Shown here one piece after another: positions 62,570 through 64,000 of a stretch of DNA of 64,000 nucleotides (position 1 is its first letter; every line of letters starts with the position of its first letter). The notes under the pieces are model-generated. The model was not told the origin of the DNA. It worked only from the letters and a program-made list of their open reading frames with translations, and did no database searches. Position numbers and translations under genes: made by a program. Source of the stretch: Acididesulfobacillus acetoxydans. Lineage in GTDB: Bacteria > Bacillota > Desulfitobacteriia > Desulfitobacteriales > Desulfitobacteriaceae. The stretch is from positions 1,116,001 through 1,180,000 of the forward strand of contig NZ_LR746496.1 in NCBI RefSeq assembly GCF_902729405.1, read 5' to 3'.

Positions 62570-64000
62570 GTGCCAAAAATCTACACGTGGGATCAACTCT
62601 TTAGCAGAAGACAATTTATCAAGGGCGGACTGGCGGCGGCCGCGTTTGGCGCAGCGGCGGGTTCCGGGCTGCTTCAGCCGAAGCCGGGTTTGGGAGATGC
62701 CCAGAGTACGGTGACATCCACGTTGAGCGGGACTAAATACGTCTACACCATCTGTGAACAGTGTGTCTGGCGCTGCGGTGTCATTGCCCGGGTAGAGAAC
62801 GGGGTGGTGCGCAAACTGGAAGGAAACCCGGATCACCCGAACAATGCCGGTAAACTCTGCCCGCGCGGCAACGCCGGAATCGAGACTTTATACAGTCCGA
62901 GCCGGGTGAAGTTTCCCTTAATCCGCGCCGGTGCCAGGGGAAGCGGCCTGTGGCGCAGAGCCTCCTGGGATGAGGCTTTAACTTATACGGCCGGGCAGAT
63001 GAAGAAAATCAAGGACAAATACGGTGCCAAGGCTATGATCTTCAACTCTACGGATAACTTGTCCCAACCGTTCTTTGAGACGTTGCTAAAAGCTTACGGA
63101 ACCCCCAATTACGGAACCCAACGCAGTCTCTGCTTCAATTCCATGACCACAGGCTTTCTCTACACCTATGGAGTTGCTCAGCCGGGGACAGATTATGCCA
63201 ATTGCAACTATATGATTTTCTCGGGCCGTAATTTGGCGGAAGGAATCTCCAACATTGAAACTCAGGAAATGATTGACATGGTGGCCCGCGGGGCCAAAGT
63301 GGTGGTGCTTGATCCGCGCTTCACGAAGACGGCGGCCAAAGCGGAGTGGCTGCCGATCCGGCCGGGAACCGATTTGGCTTTTTTCCTCGCCTTAATCAAC
63401 GTCTTGGTCAACGAAAAGCTCTATGACGTCAAGTTTGTCTCCCAGTACACTCAGGGATTTGATGAATTGACCAAGGAAGTGGCCACCTATACCCCCCAAT
63501 GGGCTGAGGTTCAAACGGAGATTCCGGCGGGAACGATTCGCCGGATTGCCCGGGAATTCGCGGCCAGTGCTCCGGCGGCCATTGCCCATCCCAATTGGCG
63601 CACCTCGAACTTCCTGAATTCTTTCCAGGCGGAACGGGCTATTGCCGTGCTCAATGCCCTGGTGGGGAACTGGGCCAAGCCGGGAGGACTTATTCCGGAC
63701 CAGTCTATCAATACGGCCAAGCTGGGGACCCTGTCTCATCCCTCTTATCCGGCGGCGGTAGGCATGCGTTTGGACGGAGTGCCCTGGCAATTTCCGATGG
63801 TGCCGCTGGCTTACGGTGTCCTGCAAGTAATGAGGGACAATATTCTCACGGGCAAGCCTTATCAGGCTAAGGGCTGGCTTATCTCCCGGCAGAACCCGGT
63901 ATTGTCGATTCCGGAACGGCAGAAGACGATCAATGCCATAATGAAATTGGATTTCATAGGGGTCATCGACATTATGGCGAATGACACCGCCTATTATGCC
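62570..64000 (+). CDS. Thiosulfate/polysulfide reductase-type molybdopterin oxidoreductase, partial
   Basis: The reading starts at GTG 62570 after GAAAGGGGG and continues past the window end (477 codons visible). A twin-arginine signal (SRRQFIKGGLAAAAFGAAAG) exports the folded enzyme. A [4Fe-4S] cluster motif C62-x2-C65-x3-C69-x27-C97 and the molybdenum ligand Cys188 in SLCFNS are characteristic of the PsrA/PhsA group of the DMSO reductase family. Other conserved elements are FSGRNLAEG, VVLDPRFTKTAAKAEWLPIRPGTDLAFFL and HPNWRTSNFLNS. It should reduce thiosulfate, polysulfide or a related oxyanion outside the membrane, with partner subunits beyond the window. Confidence 0.9.
   Translation, partial: MPKIYTWDQLFSRRQFIKGGLAAAAFGAAAGSGLLQPKPGLGDAQSTVTSTLSGTKYVYTICEQCVWRCGVIARVENGVVRKLEGNPDHPNNAGKLCPRGNAGIETLYSPSRVKFPLIRAGARGSGLWRRASWDEALTYTAGQMKKIKDKYGAKAMIFNSTDNLSQPFFETLLKAYGTPNYGTQRSLCFNSMTTGFLYTYGVAQPGTDYANCNYMIFSGRNLAEGISNIETQEMIDMVARGAKVVVLDPRFTKTAAKAEWLPIRPGTDLAFFLALINVLVNEKLYDVKFVSQYTQGFDELTKEVATYTPQWAEVQTEIPAGTIRRIAREFAASAPAAIAHPNWRTSNFLNSFQAERAIAVLNALVGNWAKPGGLIPDQSINTAKLGTLSHPSYPAAVGMRLDGVPWQFPMVPLAYGVLQVMRDNILTGKPYQAKGWLISRQNPVLSIPERQKTINAIMKLDFIGVIDIMANDTAYYA

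Overview
The window reads as chromosome of a strictly anaerobic, sulfur- and metal-metabolising Firmicute. The closest match in lifestyle is a Desulfitobacterium/Desulfosporosinus-type clostridium of moderately high GC; this assignment is inferred from gene content and no 16S gene is present. Supporting signs are strong AGGAGG ribosome binding sites with frequent GTG/TTG starts, class-typical riboswitches (T-box, SAM-I, cobalamin, M-box), system II cytochrome c maturation, a Tat-exported molybdopterin oxidoreductase of the thiosulfate/polysulfide reductase type, and genes of the selenium-dependent molybdenum hydroxylase pathway.

Layout. 0-6 kb: HD protein, a drug-type ABC exporter pair next to a Trp-rich EXLDI-type protein, a polysaccharide deacetylase with a Ser/Pro minisatellite tail, and a truncated sigma factor. 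6-17.5 kb: tandem T-box leader and pheA, a B12-type radical SAM protein, resB and ccsA, a metal-motif PadR regulator, an sdpR-sdpI pair, SAM-riboswitch metY, and a cobalamin-riboswitch Ni/Co permease. 18-22.3 kb: an OtsA-OtsB fusion and a GH13 glucosidase. 22.5-27 kb: a broken cell-wall-binding fragment, an orphan response regulator, a phospholipase C-like protein, a Pho-box promoter of unknown target, and a PIN-PhoH protein. 27.3-33.7 kb: an ECF transporter operon whose S-component is frameshifted and whose last gene is split by an IS110 element. 34-41.3 kb: pstSCAB-phoU behind a Pho box, with a convergent PhoPR-type pair. 41.8-44.2 kb: yqeC and a ygfJ-yqeB fusion. 44.2-46.6 kb: a graveyard of mobile-element and toxin-antitoxin remnants and dispersed repeats. 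46.5-53.4 kb: an M-box-controlled Nramp-related Mg transporter, orphan KdpDE, and AmtB. 53.6-60 kb: an Fe-S aldo/keto reductase with an 81-bp tandem duplication, an ABC-2 permease, an atypical ion channel, PepT, and a second divergent Nramp protein. 60-64 kb: a sulfur cassette.

The most notable locus is that sulfur cassette. A membrane-anchored triheme cytochrome c is followed by two overlapping YeeE/YedE half-transporters and a PsrA/PhsA-like oxidoreductase that runs off the window. The second YeeE/YedE gene carries an in-frame TGA exactly where the family has the cysteine of its CPGT motif. Nine bases further on is a perfect 9-bp hairpin with a GGU loop, which fits a bacterial SECIS element. 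I interpret it as a selenocysteine-containing sulfur/selenium transporter. Three C4/G4 operator-like motifs lie upstream, and the window's cytochrome c maturation and selenium-related genes fit the picture.
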